Below, piece after piece: positions 1 through 13,600 of a stretch of 64,000 nucleotides of DNA; the stretch's first letter is position 1; each line of letters begins with the position of its first letter. This stretch comes from Ischnura elegans (Eukaryota > Arthropoda > Insecta > Odonata > Coenagrionidae), in assembly GCF_921293095.1 (NCBI RefSeq), contig NC_060246.1, positions 138,136,198-138,200,197 of the forward strand, given 5' to 3'. A model generated the notes under the pieces. That model did no database searches. It was not told the origin of the DNA and saw only the letters and a list, made by a program, of their open reading frames with translations. The position numbers and the translations under genes are program-made.

Positions 1-2788
1 ATTCCTTAAGGCTCATCTTCTCGCTGAATACTTCGAACTACATGAATGTTAATTTAGACGCAATATTTCCCATTTCCGTTCCCTAAAGGCTCAGAAATAC
101 CTGGATAAAACTCGACCATTTGAATTAGTCCACAATGGACCATCAAATGCCCTCATCTTCCCCGCTTACTCATTTATAATATGGGCTAATAGCGTCATGG
201 CTTTAGCCGCCGCCTCCGTAAAAAGTTATCTTTGAAGATAAAAATCTCAGTAAGCGCGGGCAGGAACCGCAAAGTGAAGACAGTGACCTCATCTCCACAC
301 ATTCCTGGATCGGATCAGACTTAATCACTTTGATCATTTTTCCCATTATGGCCCATAAATATCAACTGCTATTCTCCGAAATGACAATGGCAAATGCCGC
401 CTATGCGTTTGCCCAGCTTCCTTATTTTCCACAGAATGGTGTACAGATTCTACAATGAGAAAGGCTCTAGTAAAAGGCGAAGCTTCCTTAGCTTGAGATC
501 AAGTCAGGCCCGGGCATGGTGCATTGTCTGTCGATCGCGCCTCACGCACGGAAAACAGCTGGGCTTACTCGCAGTGCCACACAACCGAAAGCCAACAGTA
601 CGCTCCACTTAAAATTTTAACTTTTGAATGACTATACCAATATATAGCTACGAATCTCCTTCTCGATGCTTTTAAGACATTTTCTATGCCCGATAAGTGA
701 TAGTATTTGTATACACAGCACTTAAGTTTTGAAAGGAGCAGCTCTCTTCACATGAACATTATGCTCATGGCCCCCACTGCCAGATATGAAACAAGGAGTT
801 CTGTCAGACTGAGAAGAGAGATTCAAACCAAGGCTTTGAATACTGTAGCAAATACGACCACAATTATTTGACAAATTTGCATGAGATGTAATACATTGCT
901 AAGTCGCGGAGGAACCTGTCTCTCATAATTTTCTATGGATATCAATTAGCCTTTCAGAGAAATCCTACAGCACTTCGTCATCTAAAAGCTAGAACAAGGA
1001 AGTTGATGACCAAATTTTAAAACTAGGTTACAAAATTGGCAAGGCATTGCCTACTTAACTGACACACATAATTTCAACATCCTAAATACAACTAAAATTC
1101 GTGGTGGGTGTCACTGCTCCTTCACAAAATTATCTCCGATGGAATGACACGAATGACTATAATGAAAAAAACAGAGAAACCGAACACAAACGAGATAAAA
1201 ATCCATGCATGCGCTATGCACGTAGCAGACGAGGAATACACTCCCAAAGCCGCAGTCGGCGAGCGTAACCGTAAGCAAGTAATGATATAATTGTTAAATA
1301 GGCTACACCGGTAACACAACCTTAATCATACCATAATTCCACATAAATGAAGTGGATACCATACAAGCCTAAAGCACAAACAAACTCGTATCCCTATTCC
1401 GTCTACACATAGAGATGACATTTTTATGGTAATATAATATTTAAGCCCGCAATTCCATGAAATGTACTTGGATTAAAACCATACACTACAAATTAACCGT
1501 CAAGTGTGCTTACAAAACTGAACGAACATCACAGCTGTCAATTACATTATAATACTTTGGATGAGCTTGGTGGCCGTACGTCACTGAAAACAACAACAAT
1601 GCTTGCGCAAAACTTAAGGGAAAAAACGAAGAGATTTCCAAAAACAAATAAAATAAGAGACTAGATAGAATAACAGGCTTAATTTTATACCACGTTACAT
1701 TACAGCACTGTGGGCTGCACACGCCGAAACGACTAATTTGCTAACAGTAAATACTAACGTTGGCTCGCACTATATTCACTTCAGAGTTGCATACAAAAAT
1801 TAACCATTAATGAAATACTGTAAGGCTTTGACACTTACACGAATATAGAGGAGAGGCGTTATGCTGCTCTTTAGATGATTTTCTCACTCGCGTATCTTCC
1901 ATAACTGATGTGGGGATCAACACAGACGAAGAATTAGCACCATCCTCCACGATTTTGAAGATTTAAGTTGCACACTTCACTAGATGCTAATGATCCTAAC
2001 GCATCATTAACGACGCAAGGGGTAAAAACAATAGTTTCCCAGCAACATTACATTTTCGAAGCATTTGATAGCCAAAATCGCCTTTCACTGACAAGGAAAT
2101 TACATATCTTGGCAAATCCCATGCTTGGATCAACGCAGCTGGCATCTACAGGAGAGTTGCCGAAGCTCCGAATTACACAAAAGAATGAAGTCGCGCAAAT
2201 TTTGAAAGTAAAATCGTAAAATGTGAAGAATGTGATAATCGCCATTTCAGAAGTATCCAGGAGGTAACCACCTATCCATTAAGAATATTACATTGATTTA
2301 TAATCAATTTAAGATTCATTTACTTTATATATCATATAACAATTCGTGAAAAGTAGGGAAAGTATTTATTATATTTCATACTGCTGCGACGCTATAACAA
2401 AATAATATATCTGCGATGTTGCACTTTTCAGTGCATTTTTTCATTAAACCAGCCTCATTGGAGTACAAGTAGGTTATTATTACTGGTTGGTTATTATACT
2501 TAGAAGTATTTAAATCGGCTTAAGTTGCCTTATTTGAAATCAAAATTGTTGCGTAATCATCTCTTAATAAGTCTCATGAAATAGATCAGTCGTTTACAAT
2601 GAAATGAAATCACTATAAAGAGACTGCTGAAGAAATTCATAATTTAATGCTTGAGTACACCTTCCAGAATTTTGGTGGGTATTTCAACTCCTTTCAGGGG
2701 TACTGAATACTACATTATCTACATGTCACTGCAGTGGTCTTAGCGAAATGGTGAACTAGAAAAGGACCGCCCAGAGAGGGGAGCAGAT
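1..2788. other. Downstream flank, no gene recognised
   Basis: AT-rich sequence with scattered short frames of 60-83 codons, none showing recognisable protein families, splice-consistent structure or codon bias. No RNA gene or repeat boundary was identified. Confidence 0.5.
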
Positions 2789-3078
2789 CAGTGGCGCAAC
2801 GAGGGGGGTTTTGGGGGATAAACCCCCCCCCCCCCCCCAGAGCTCAGAGAAATTTTTAAGTTTAATCCATTTAACTTATTTTGATCAGTATTACTTATAG
2901 AGTTGTGTTATGATTAATCAAATATCCCTGAGAAAGCCGTAAAACTCACCATTTAGAACCATTATTCATAAAATTTTACTGAAGGAGGGCCCTGGTGGGT
3001 ATGCAATTCCCCTCACACCCGTAAGTATCAGTTGGGCCTAAAACTCCTCCTAGCATTAATTCTTATAGCTGCGCCCCT
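2789..3078 (+). mobile_element. MITE, CAGTGGCGCA...TGCGCCCC family (copy 1)
   Basis: Starts CAGTGGCGCAACGAGG with a poly-C tract at about 2821-2838, and ends AGCTGCGCCCCT. It is homologous end to end with the element at 42588-42889 and, inverted, with that at 10202-10500; all share an internal AGAGCTCAGAGAAATTT-like block or its complement. Flanks GGGAGCAGAT and GGGGGCAGAT look like a 10-bp target duplication with one mismatch. Non-coding. Confidence 0.8.
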
Positions 3079-4999
3079 GGGGGCAGATTTCCCCAGGTCA
3101 CAGAATTAAAGGCGCTATTTCTCTTCGGGAGTAAGGGGGCCTCACGCCCCAATTTTACCCCGGGCCGCAAGAAGTCTGTTGGCGGCCCTGAACTGGAATA
3201 AGTCTTCGTGCTGTCATCATTACTCTCCCATGAATAGTGAAAGTGAATAATTTATTAGATAAACTCAACTCCTGCGTGGCAGGAAATATTCACAATGATA
3301 AAATGAAAAAATGGATCTACGAACCTCCTATCAAATGAAGTGATATAAATGTGTAGTACACTGCAAAAATCTAGCTTTCAAACTTTTAGCATTTCTCCAT
3401 TTCCTCTGCCCATTAGATATGATGGAGGAATTTGGTACATATTTTATAACATTAATCTGTGATGCTAGTGCCATAATTACCTATAGCACTAGCATCAAGA
3501 TTATCTAAAATAAAATAATGGAAACCAAATGACTGAATGGCTTTTTTTTAACATAATGTATTTTTATTAATTAACCAGGGTTACTGACCAGTTTTTTCCC
3601 CTATTCTGGCGTCCGTTTTAAAATCCATCTCTTCCTCCATTTGGTTACCAGGTAAAAATAATAAGATAAGTACATAATATTTTACGCTTGATGATGATGA
3701 TTACTTATCGAAACCCAGGCCTCGTAATGTAAAAAAGTAGTGTTATAAGTAAAAGTGAATGCTGGATGGGATGATTATCATCTCTTGTCAGTGTGCAAGG
3801 TGATCGCACGGTTGGATGGCTGTGACAGTTGGTGGTGGATGGGCATCTTCATCTCCAGGACGATTATGAATGCGGCCTTGTGCAATAAATGGAAACGGGC
3901 AGGAAACTCCCGAGTTTTGACCACCTGCAGGCATCCACTTCATATCATTATCATCCCATCTAGTAAATGGAGTTCCAATAATCTACAAACTTGAGAACAT
4001 TAGCAGGCACGTAGCTAGGAGCTTCAACACCTCTCCCCCTCAAAATTTGTTGTGGCCCTTGTAATGACTGCCCACAACACGTTTGCTGTGGAGGCCAACT
4101 ATCCCCAGGGCACCTATCCTCTGAGACTCCATTTTTTGATACAGTTGAATTTCAAAATGTCTGCCAGCAAACCACTATGAAGAAATATAGTGATAATCCT
4201 GCCCCAAAAGTTCAAAATTTTTGTAAAAAAATAAGGTATATGTCGGGGGCAAAAGCACATTAGACCTAGCCATAATAAATATCATGTTTCGGTATAAACC
4301 TATGATGACGATAAAATTATTATACAAATGAATTTTATAGCTTATTTGATGAAAGCCCAATGAGTGCAAATTGACAGCAAAATACTAGTATCGGCAATCC
4401 CAAATACTGTCTGAAGTGAATCTCTTGATACGCCTGGACACGAGTCGACAGATGTTATGGCCAAAAACTCCATGAATTAGAATGAAGTAAACAGCAGGAT
4501 ATAGACAGGGTGCCAAGTACAGGCAATCTGAGCAAGCACGGATTATTATTGATGAGCCCATTGTGCAAGGGAAGTGCCATCAACAACATGTCACCTAGGC
4601 ATCCATGGCAACTGACGCATCACATGACATCTAGGACTAGGTCATTCATCTCCCCATACTTCCCCATCCATTGCCAGAGTAATAGAGAAACAACAGACCT
4701 GAGCCCTTTGCCTATCAAAATATCTCAAACTTTGCAGATTGAATCACTTGCCAGTGTTCCCTGCAAACTCTGCGGTAACATAACTATCTCAACATTTTAA
4801 AACTCAATGTGAACTCTGAATTTTCTAAATTATGTGAAAATTGACATTACCATATTTACTCTAAAATTTAGGTGAAGATGCTCTTCATCATATGAGACCC
4901 CACGGGTAGTAACTCTTCTTTGAATATATGCACTTTCAATTGCCTTTATCAGGGACATGTAAAAGGTTGAGCGTATCTTAATGAAGTATATACCTCAGT
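3079..4999. other. Downstream flank, no gene recognised
   Basis: AT-rich. Contains the hairpin at 3460-3497 and, around 4000-4130, a degraded repeat-like segment (CACGTAGCTAGGAGC... with C-rich interior). The longest frame, 4510-4800 plus, is not recognisable as a protein. Confidence 0.45.
3460..3497. repeat. Short hairpin, 12-bp arms
   Basis: TGATGCTAGTGC at 3460-3471 and its perfect reverse complement at 3486-3497, separated by 14 bases. Downstream flank of the formin gene; function unknown. Confidence 0.8.
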
Positions 5000-5920
5000 A
5001 AGTATATAATATGTACAGGCATATTCAATTTCCAATATTGTAATATTACAATATTGGAAATTGAATATGTATCATCAAAACTAAAAGCAGTCTTGATACT
5101 AATTTATTTACATCAGCATTTGTCATCTGAGTGATCATATAAGACAAAACACCACATTACATTTCTGTTAAGCTGAGAAACAACATTTTTAATAAAAATA
5201 CTAATTCTTAGTTGATATACTCATCAAAGAAACTTTATAGAAATTGTTTAGATGATGACCACATGCAATAAATATGTACAGGCATTAAAATTTCCACATA
5301 AATTTTGACCAACCTTTAATTGGTAGGCTGAGTCATGGTTAGTTACAGTCAATATTTTATTTCAGTACAAAATCTTTAAAGCTTACATAAACTCTCTTTA
5401 CAGATATAGTAAATGCTTTCAAGAAGGTACCTTTAATATAAATTTATACAATAATGACCTTTTATTTTAATTAATAAGCTGTAAACTTGTTTTGTATAAT
5501 ACATTTTGGTTTGCAACTTTACATGAGAATAAATTCTTTAGGAATACAAATATTTAAAAATATGGTATAGATACACAAAAATTGAGTCAGTGCAAGTATT
5601 AAAAATATCAACAGAAAGGTAAAAACACACATTTCTGTCAATACTCACACATATTGGTTCCACATGAAAGCACAGATCATCTCAAAAACGAGAAATCAGG
5701 CTCTCAAACCTGTCATTGAATTTTTTTATATTTTACTGTATAGTATAGATGCAATAAATTTATGGGTCTCCTTTATGCATTTTTGTGTAAGTGAATGTTA
5801 AACTGACTATATGTTACTTTCACTTGAATATGTTATGAAACAAAATCACATCACTTTTAGATTCAGAAAAGAGAATAAATTTATGAAGTGAATGATTCCA
5901 ATACATAATTCTTATAATAG
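5000..5920 (-). other. Likely 3' UTR of the formin gene (end not fixed)
   Basis: AT-rich sequence immediately after the TGA on the minus strand, with no further conserved coding. AATAAA hexamers in minus orientation occur at 5461-5466, 5356-5361 and 5103-5108, any of which could be a poly(A) signal. The true transcript end cannot be decided from sequence. Confidence 0.4.
5020..5069. repeat. Perfect 50-bp palindrome
   Basis: The sequence reads identically on both strands from 5020 to 5069 (centre AATATT, outer arms CATATTCAATTTCCAATATT). As RNA it would form a long hairpin with no loop. It lies about 850 bp past the formin stop, so it is either in a long 3' UTR or just downstream. Confidence 0.95.
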
Positions 5921-7612
5921 TCATTTCACTCTTTCAATTGCTGCTGGAGGAGTCCTGGGGCCAGGAGTTCGACTACCAGTGGAAACTCCTTTAGTGGAAG
6001 GTACGATTGAATCCTTAGCTGAACTTGCTGCTGTGGGACGCATAAAACTGAGGCCAATTCCAGATCGGGCATGGGGATTACTAGTGGGTGAGGGCAAACG
6101 AGATGGGGTATCACGACCTGTCATTCTAAAGCTACGGGTCCCTCCTCCGGAACTAGCAATGGAAGCTCCAGACCCACGACGAGCTAATGGCTCTTTCTTC
6201 ACTGGTGGATGTGATGCACTGGAAGTAGTTGAGGAACTAAGAGTACTACCAGCGAGTCTCTGCCTACTTGGGATTGAATTACTAGAAGTCACAGAGGATA
6301 CTCCATTGGCTGTCACAGGAGGTTTCTTTGTTGTGCTTGAGGAAGTTCCTCCAAACCCAAACCCATTACGCCTAATTGATGCCGGAGCTGTATTGGCCAT
6401 CCCATTCTTAACTAATCCTACAGAAACAAGTGAACTCCTAGAGTTGCTTCGCAGACTGCCCCTTGATGGCACTCTTTCTACTCCAGAGGTACTCCTTGGG
6501 ACTGCTGAGACACCACGAACACTGGCAGATCTTGTCGGAATCCTTCCAGGTGGTCCATCGCTATCCACTTTCTTTGTCCTTAAAACACTAGCAGCACTCT
6601 TTAAACGGTCTTCTATTGGCCCAGCGATTGATGATGTAGATCTAACACTAGAACGCTTAGATTCTGTCCCACTAGTGGCACCATTAACACTTGAATTCAA
6701 GCGAATATCACTACCTGAGTCAGTGCCATTGACACTAGGGGAATTAACTTTGCCACCCTGTGATTGGACATCAAATAATGATTCACCAACTTTCACTCTA
6801 CTAATGTTAGGTCCCTCAGTCTTTGTAGTAGAGCTGTTACCAGCAGCATCCAATTCCTTGTTTCTTTTGGAAGCTTCTGCAACCAGTGATGGTTCAATAT
6901 AACTCCTTCCTCGATCACCCCTTCTCCTCGCAAGGATTGGATTGGGACTGCTTTCCCCAGCTGGGCGGAATGAGCCTCTCCTTGGTGGAACAGGATCAGC
7001 TGACAATCCAGTTTCATCATTTGTCTTTTTTATTCCCCGGCTTTCAGATGCAGATTTAATGTCCCTGGAGGGAGAAGATTCTACCAATTGCCTCCTACTG
7101 CCACCCTCCCCATCACCATCATTTTCTTCGGCACCCTCAGATATTCTCTTATAACGCCGTGTACGTCTTGTAGCTGAAAATCTCTCAAACTGTCCATCTC
7201 CCATTTCCTCCTCTTCATCTTCCGCTGGGTTGGAACCAGGTCTCTCAGTGCGGGGTCTGATTTTTCGAGACCCTGTAGGATCTGGTCTAATTATTCTTCT
7301 AGTAACGGGTGGAGTTTCCACATTCTCGGCATCAACATCATCTGGTAAACTGTTCTGGCGATTGTAATTTTTGCCATTGGAAGACTCTTCATCATTTTTA
7401 CCTTTTATAAGCACCTTGGAAACTCCTGATCCACCAGCATTCTTTTTCTGAGAGTAATCATGGTTTGATGGTGTATCAGAATTTTGAGATGGGCTCCTCC
7501 CATCTACATCTTCATCACCTTCTTTTCGAATGTATAGGGTAAGCTTATCATCTGACTGCTGTCGGCCTAATGTTCCAATTATCCCTTTCCTCTTGTCCTC
7601 TTCCTTAATGGC
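5921..7612 (-). CDS. Formin exon 22: large 3'-terminal coding exon
   Basis: Residues 1234-1796 then TGA at 5921-5923. Begins [20 protein letters not shown], then [17 protein letters not shown], followed by about 500 residues rich in Ser, Arg, Gly, Thr and Pro with repeated RRGS, SRxPS and RTPG patterns, and ends [11 protein letters not shown]. No globular domain is evident; the composition suggests a long disordered, phosphorylatable tail. Acceptor attacag. An antisense open frame of about 330 codons at 5892-6902 is a composition-driven shadow. Confidence 0.9.
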   Translation of the reverse strand, partial: AIKEEDKRKGIIGTLGRQQSDDKLTLYIRKEGDEDVDGRSPSQNSDTPSNHDYSQKKNAGGSGVSKVLIKGKNDEESSNGKNYNRQNSLPDDVDAENVETPPVTRRIIRPDPTGSRKIRPRTERPGSNPAEDEEEEMGDGQFERFSATRRTRRYKRISEGAEENDGDGEGGSRRQLVESSPSRDIKSASESRGIKKTNDETGLSADPVPPRRGSFRPAGESSPNPILARRRGDRGRSYIEPSLVAEASKRNKELDAAGNSSTTKTEGPNISRVKVGESLFDVQSQGGKVNSPSVNGTDSGSDIRLNSSVNGATSGTESKRSSVRSTSSIAGPIEDRLKSAASVLRTKKVDSDGPPGRIPTRSASVRGVSAVPRSTSGVERVPSRGSLRSNSRSSLVSVGLVKNGMANTAPASIRRNGFGFGGTSSSTTKKPPVTANGVSSVTSSNSIPSRQRLAGSTLSSSTTSSASHPPVKKEPLARRGSGASIASSGGGTRSFRMTGRDTPSRLPSPTSNPHARSGIGLSFMRPTAASSAKDSIVPSTKGVSTGSRTPGPRTPPAAIERVK

Positions 7613-10600
7613 CTGTAATTATTCAAATATAATAGTTAATCATGCAAACATAGCTATTTTTGTAGAGCACAAAAATATTATTTATTTTAAATTTCCAGTA
7701 GAAGATTCTTCTTTAAATTATCAAAGAAAAATATATTAATAAAGTATCAAATATGATAAAAATATGGTACATAAAAGATATATTTTTACAAACAGAATAG
7801 ATTTTTATTTTTTCTTGTAGGTAAATATTTGTTCAAATACTTAGAAAAGGTCAGCTACTAAAAAGAACTGAAAATCAAGGGGGCCAGGGATACCAATGGC
7901 ATTTGAAAATAGTACCAATGAAAAAATAGAGATATAGATCTGAGAAATAGAGCATCACCAAATCAATAACAGGCTAATTAATACTGCAACTGAATCCATT
8001 ATACAACAGAAGACAACCTTAAAATCATCAAATAAATTCCCAATTTTCAGCTCTTAACAGGAGTGTTTATATTCATATTCACAGAAATTGCAAAGTGAAT
8101 AGAAATTTAATAGACCTATTCTTTTTCTACCCCTTCCTTACCATTTTAGGATAAATTTCACCCCCTAAACCTTCCTAAAACCTCACCCCCTAACTTCTTC
8201 GTGCTTTTCTTCACAACGTTTTACTTGTTCAGTAATTCACAACTTTTCACACTTCTCCTTCACCTTCTCCCAAATAATCTATATTCTACAATTCCCATTC
8301 TTCAATTCAACAAGTCACCATTCAACAGTACCTACACCATTCTTTCCTTGGACCTCCTTCAATCCTTGGATCAACAATCAACCCTTGGACCTGGTGGGAA
8401 ACTTGAGAAATCTTCCATTATAAATTCACAGGGAAAGCCTGAGATCCTCTGTAACGCAGCTGAATCCTATCCCCATGCAGGGGAAAAAATGCTTGCATGC
8501 CTTCTGCTAAAAAAAAAGCCATTGTAGGCTCTTCACAAACTAGGGAAAGACCAAAAAGGTGCAGAAAGATTTGTACTGCCAAGGGATTATTTCCAAAACA
8601 AGGGGATTACATTTGCTGGGAGCTAGATCCAAGAAAACTACATACTAATGGCCAAAGGAGTGTTTTGCATTTCTGTGAGAGTTAAACATGGAGCACACAT
8701 GAAATTCTGAGCAACACTATATTTCATTTTAAAAATTTTGATTCATACCTGAAGCTGAGGTTGCCCCATAGATGCAGGGGTTGTGTCAAGTGATGAACGA
8801 GGTGTTCTCATCCTTCGCCTGGTAGATGTAGATCCAAGAATGGCTCCACCATATGGAGAACTGGAGTGCCCATTCTCTCCAGCAGAACTTGAAGATATTT
8901 CTTCACAGCTATTGGGTACATTGAGACTTGATTTTCGCCATGCAGATTTGTCACGTCCTGTAAAAACAAGAATTTTAGATGTATAACATGGAAACAATTA
9001 GATAATAATTAGCTTTTTGGGCTCTTAAGGGTGTAACAGTGTGTACTTAGAAACCATGTTAAGGAAAAAACACTTTCTGTATCTCACATTCATTATTTAA
9101 GGAGCAAGTATGTATCAGTTTTGACTGTTGAGCCATCTTCACAAAGAAAACCTAGCTGACAGCCAAAACTGGTAATCACATCTCAACTAATACACCTATA
9201 TGGAAGCAGCAAACTTTTTTAAGTCACCACAAAAGTTCCCTATCCTGAAACACATTTGGCAGCTCCACTTACTCCTAATATTACTTGCACACAAGGACAT
9301 AAAAGCCTTAAAAAAAAAAGAACTAGAAAGCTCATTTTCTTAGAGATGTGCATTGACATTAAAAATTTTATGGAGGGTAAGGGAGTGTATTTTTTGTGGC
9401 ATGCAGAGTGCCAGCATCCAAGCTGGTGGTCTCTAAGGTATGAATTGGTCAATAGAACAGAACGTTGAATTCCAAGAATTGAGAAGTCAAAAACTAAGAC
9501 TAAATATTGAGTATGCATCCTGCTCTTGAGATTTTCTGGAAGATTCACAACCTTATTTGAGCAGAAAATATGTACAGATCTTCCGAGCATGACTTTTCTC
9601 CAACACTACAAAACTTCTCTCTTTTCTAAGTGGATACACCAACAGCCAAATACATGTGACCTGATCTAAGAATATGGTGTATGGTATGGTAAGGTGGCAA
9701 AAGGCATACATCAGCAACTCAGTGATCTGAAGAAGCCAAGTGTAATTGCAGTGAAACTGCCATCCGAAGAAATGAAGTAATGCTGAGTCAAGCCTGGAAG
9801 ACCTGAATCATCACAAACAACCACCTGAGGAAGTCTACGTAAGGATTATTTTTAGCAGACTTGGCAATGATGCCGCAGCATGCAGAACTAGGGGTTTTGT
9901 CAGGGTAGGAAAAAATAGTTTGCCACCCCCCTCCTCTGATCCCTCTCATTCCCTCCCTAACCCTTTCCCCACCGCTAAAATATATTATATTATGCAAGCA
10001 TATTACCTAGATAAAGAGTTCTCGGGATCGCCACCGGGTCAGGAACTCCATATCTGCCTGATTAGGCAGATATGGAGTTCCTGACCCGGTGGCGATCCCG
10101 AGAACTCTTTACCAAGTCCATTCGCCGGGAAAGCACGAAATCTTTCTTCATATTACCTAGAATCCGTAACTTATTTCTTTGAGATGAGGTAGCTGAAAGT
10201 AGGGGCGCAGCCAGGAATTAAGGCTAGGGGGGGTTTTAGGCGCAACTAATACTGGGGGGCTTGGAGGTATTGCATACCCGCCAGGGTAAGCGGGAGATGC
10301 GGAGGCCTTCCGCTGGAAAAAATTAAGATAAATGGTTCAAAATGGTGATTTTTAGGGCCTTATGAGGGATATTTTATTAATCCTCACACTATTCTATTAG
10401 CAATATTAATCCAACTAAGCAAAATAGATTTAACTTAAAAATTTCTGTGTGCTCTGGGGGGGGTTTTTATCCCCCGAAACCCCCCCTCGCTGCGCCACTG
10501 GCTGAAAGTACACAAGGTGTACGCATGCATGTCTGCTATTAAGAATTTTATTAATATTATTGTTTAATAATTTAATCAGAAAAACTAAATTACTTTTTTC

Positions 10601-13600
10601 AATAAGCTTTTCAAGTTTTGATGTCCCCTAAAATCTGCCGCCTTCAGCATGTGCCCCCTATGCCCCACCCTAGTTCCAGGCCTGGCAGTATATATAGACT
10701 AGTTTTCAATATCGGCTGTGCCCATCTCCACACTCAAACATCAGAGTAACATTTATAGCAAATGATATGATTAAAACTCACCTTCCATTGATTCCATTGA
10801 GCCAGTAACATCAGTCTTTTCCACAGATGGCTTCCAATCCTGATAAACTCTTCTATACTGACCAGGAGCAGCAACACCTGGTGATAGGATACCCTTTTTA
10901 GAAGCAAGGCCAACCGTTTCTCCTGGAGCTAATTTTCCTGGTAAAGGCTGCGTATTATTTCCACCAATCATAACCACAGTGGTTCCACCCCCTACAACTG
11001 AAAATAAATAATATGCCACATTTCAGAATAAATTCTTATTTCAGAAATTAATGGAGCATTGATTATAAGTGAAAGACTTCCAGTTAAAAGTTGACATTAT
11101 GGCTTCCCACTTTGCATACTTTTGCACCTTTGGTAATATTACTCATGATGACAAATTTATCCTTTCTAATTCCAGAGCTACTTCTGGGAGAAATTAAATT
11201 TCAAGACTTCTCATTTTTTAAATGTGAAAATGTTCTACTCAATCATGATTATTGTGGCAGCTACATATGTATTTCTCCTTTAAACTTCATAGCGCAAAAG
11301 GTCATATAATTTAAATCTTTCAGGAATAGAGCTGAAAATTTATACATTTTTGATGTTTTGATGTTTTGAAGTACATTTTTGATGAAGATTGGGTTAAAAT
11401 GGGTTATTGAATCTCACATCGACATTGTATAAGTTAGGTAATTCACGGACAATCCAAGTATTTCATAAAATGTGTTGTAGTATTAGAAAGAAGAATCAGA
11501 GATTTTAATATTGTAGCCTCTGTTATAATGTTAAATACATATACTTACAGATAATTTCATTGCTTTGCTAGCTACATCATGAACTTTACAAGTAAATTCA
11601 GTTTTTTAGAAGGCTATGATGCTGAAACGAAATGAGAGAGGATAAAATGTGATTCTGGTCCATCACCAATTAACAACTTTTTTTATAATTCTTATGGAAG
11701 GATTCACGTGAAACTTTTTCAACTGAATCAGTGTGCTAAATAAAAAAGATATTTTTCATCACTTTTCAAGTCTGTTGTATCATAAATCTGGGTTGGATTA
11801 CCTCAGTCATGGTACTTTTTTTAGAATGAAATTACTGAAAAAGCCATTTTTAGTTACTCAAAGATTGACTTGTTTGATTACTTAGCAAAAAACACCAGTT
11901 TCTGTTTTATAAGAACCAAACTGAAACTAATTCTCAGAACTCATGATATGTAGTGGTTTTGAGGCACAAACCATTATCACTGGGGGTGGACTCCATGCTG
12001 TCTTGCATTGGTCGCCTCTCAGCCAATCTCTGCCTCCTCCTGAACCTCCTCTTTGCCTCTTCATCCTCCTCATCCTCCCCTTCTTTTCTTGCATATCCCT
12101 CGTCCAAAGACATTCCATTTCCAGTGCGATCTGCTGAACTATGATTGGAACTCCTGAATGATGATGAGAGGGTTGACTGTCTATCCCTCATTGCCCTCTC
12201 TTCTTTCTCATTCTCCAGCAACCATGCCTCAATTTTCTGTTTCCATGGTCTGCAAATTTAGGAATTGGTGCAATTATTCAGAAAATGTTTCATTTTTGAA
12301 AAAAATAGAAGATTTCTTGAATTGCGTATAAATCAAATACCTATGTACCAGGATAAATTTTTGTATATCATACAATCCATTCAGAAATGGACTTGTTTTT
12401 GAGGAATTATTACTATAAAAATATTTGTGAAAATGAAAAGCAAATATGAATAAATCTGAGAGGGAAGAATAAATGAAAAAAGTCTGATCACCATAGAGTA
12501 AGGTTTTAAAATAACAGCAGAAGTGAAATTCGGCTTGCAGTATTGATTTAATTACATTTAATGCTATGATGACCGTGAGAAATATGCCAATTATTCGATC
12601 TACACTAGAGAAAATACGCAGAACTAAAAAATAAAACTATAAAAAATAAAACTAAAAATTTTTACTAACTTTAAGCCTTGATAAGTGATTAAATGTTAAA
12701 TATGAACTTAAATCCTTGCTTTAGCCATGCATACATTTTTTTAATGGTGGAAATGCAAAAAAACGGCATATGTATGAGGTTCACATGAAAATTTACAACT
12801 CGTGCATATATTAACTTCATTTATCAAAAGGAGAAATTAAAATTAATTTCTAATCTAACCTTCCAGGCTTGGGGTCTGGGGGAACAGAATTTTGTTGGTT
12901 GAAGTTATTTCCAGGAGTGGTGACAGTTGGAGTGTTGCCTGCACTATGAGCTTCAAGGTACTGTGATGGGGATCTGGGCCTCTCTCTGTCTCCAGAGAAG
13001 TCTGCTCCCAGAAGATCAGGCCGGCGTCGGATGCTACTTCCCGCAGCCCCTCCACCTCGAGCTCGTCTCGCCCACGATCTATCCAGGGATCCATATCCAT
13101 CCGCTAAAAGATGGGAAAATAACACACATTAAAAGAGCACATCACTTGAAAACAACATTCTGCTCGATAGATTGTATGATTCAAAACAATATTTAAAAAA
13201 ACGTAAATATTCATTCCCCTAAGAATGGATAAAGTATAAGGGCCTTCAGTAAACCATATGGATGAGCTCCCCTTAACACGTTCAATGTCCTTGGCATCTT
13301 TCTTGTCTGACAAAAAGATCAATATAATGCCAATTGGCAAAACAAAATCACAATTCTTTTGAAGGATTTTGGTAGATTGAAGGTAAAGATAAGTTACAGC
13401 AAAAAAATAATATTCCTCATTCAGCCATTCATTCATTAGTTTAACATATAAAGAAATTGTTGAGTTGCCATCCACTTTCCATGAGTTGGCAACATCATGA
13501 GAGTGACAGTTCATTAACTTGTTCAGGGAGAACTTTTAATTGGCAGAAGGAATCACTAACATAAGTGTAAAAAATGATACACAATGAAAGGCTGAAGAGT

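Larger units (their letters stand above)
8958..10781 (-). other. Formin intron 20, carries two transposon insertions
   Basis: The region 8958-9998 shows nothing recognisable. The intron then carries a 138-bp hairpin insertion (10011-10148) and a MITE (10202-10500) only 53 bp apart. Around 10620-10690 there is C-rich sequence ending in TTCCAGGCCTGG that may be a further degraded element. Confidence 0.6.

Noticed and set aside
5892..6902. 336-codon open frame on the plus strand antisense to the formin's last exon
   Set aside because: It mirrors the Ser/Arg-rich coding exon on the minus strand; its Leu/Pro/Val-rich composition is the complement of that bias. The minus frame has phase-matched splicing and family continuity.
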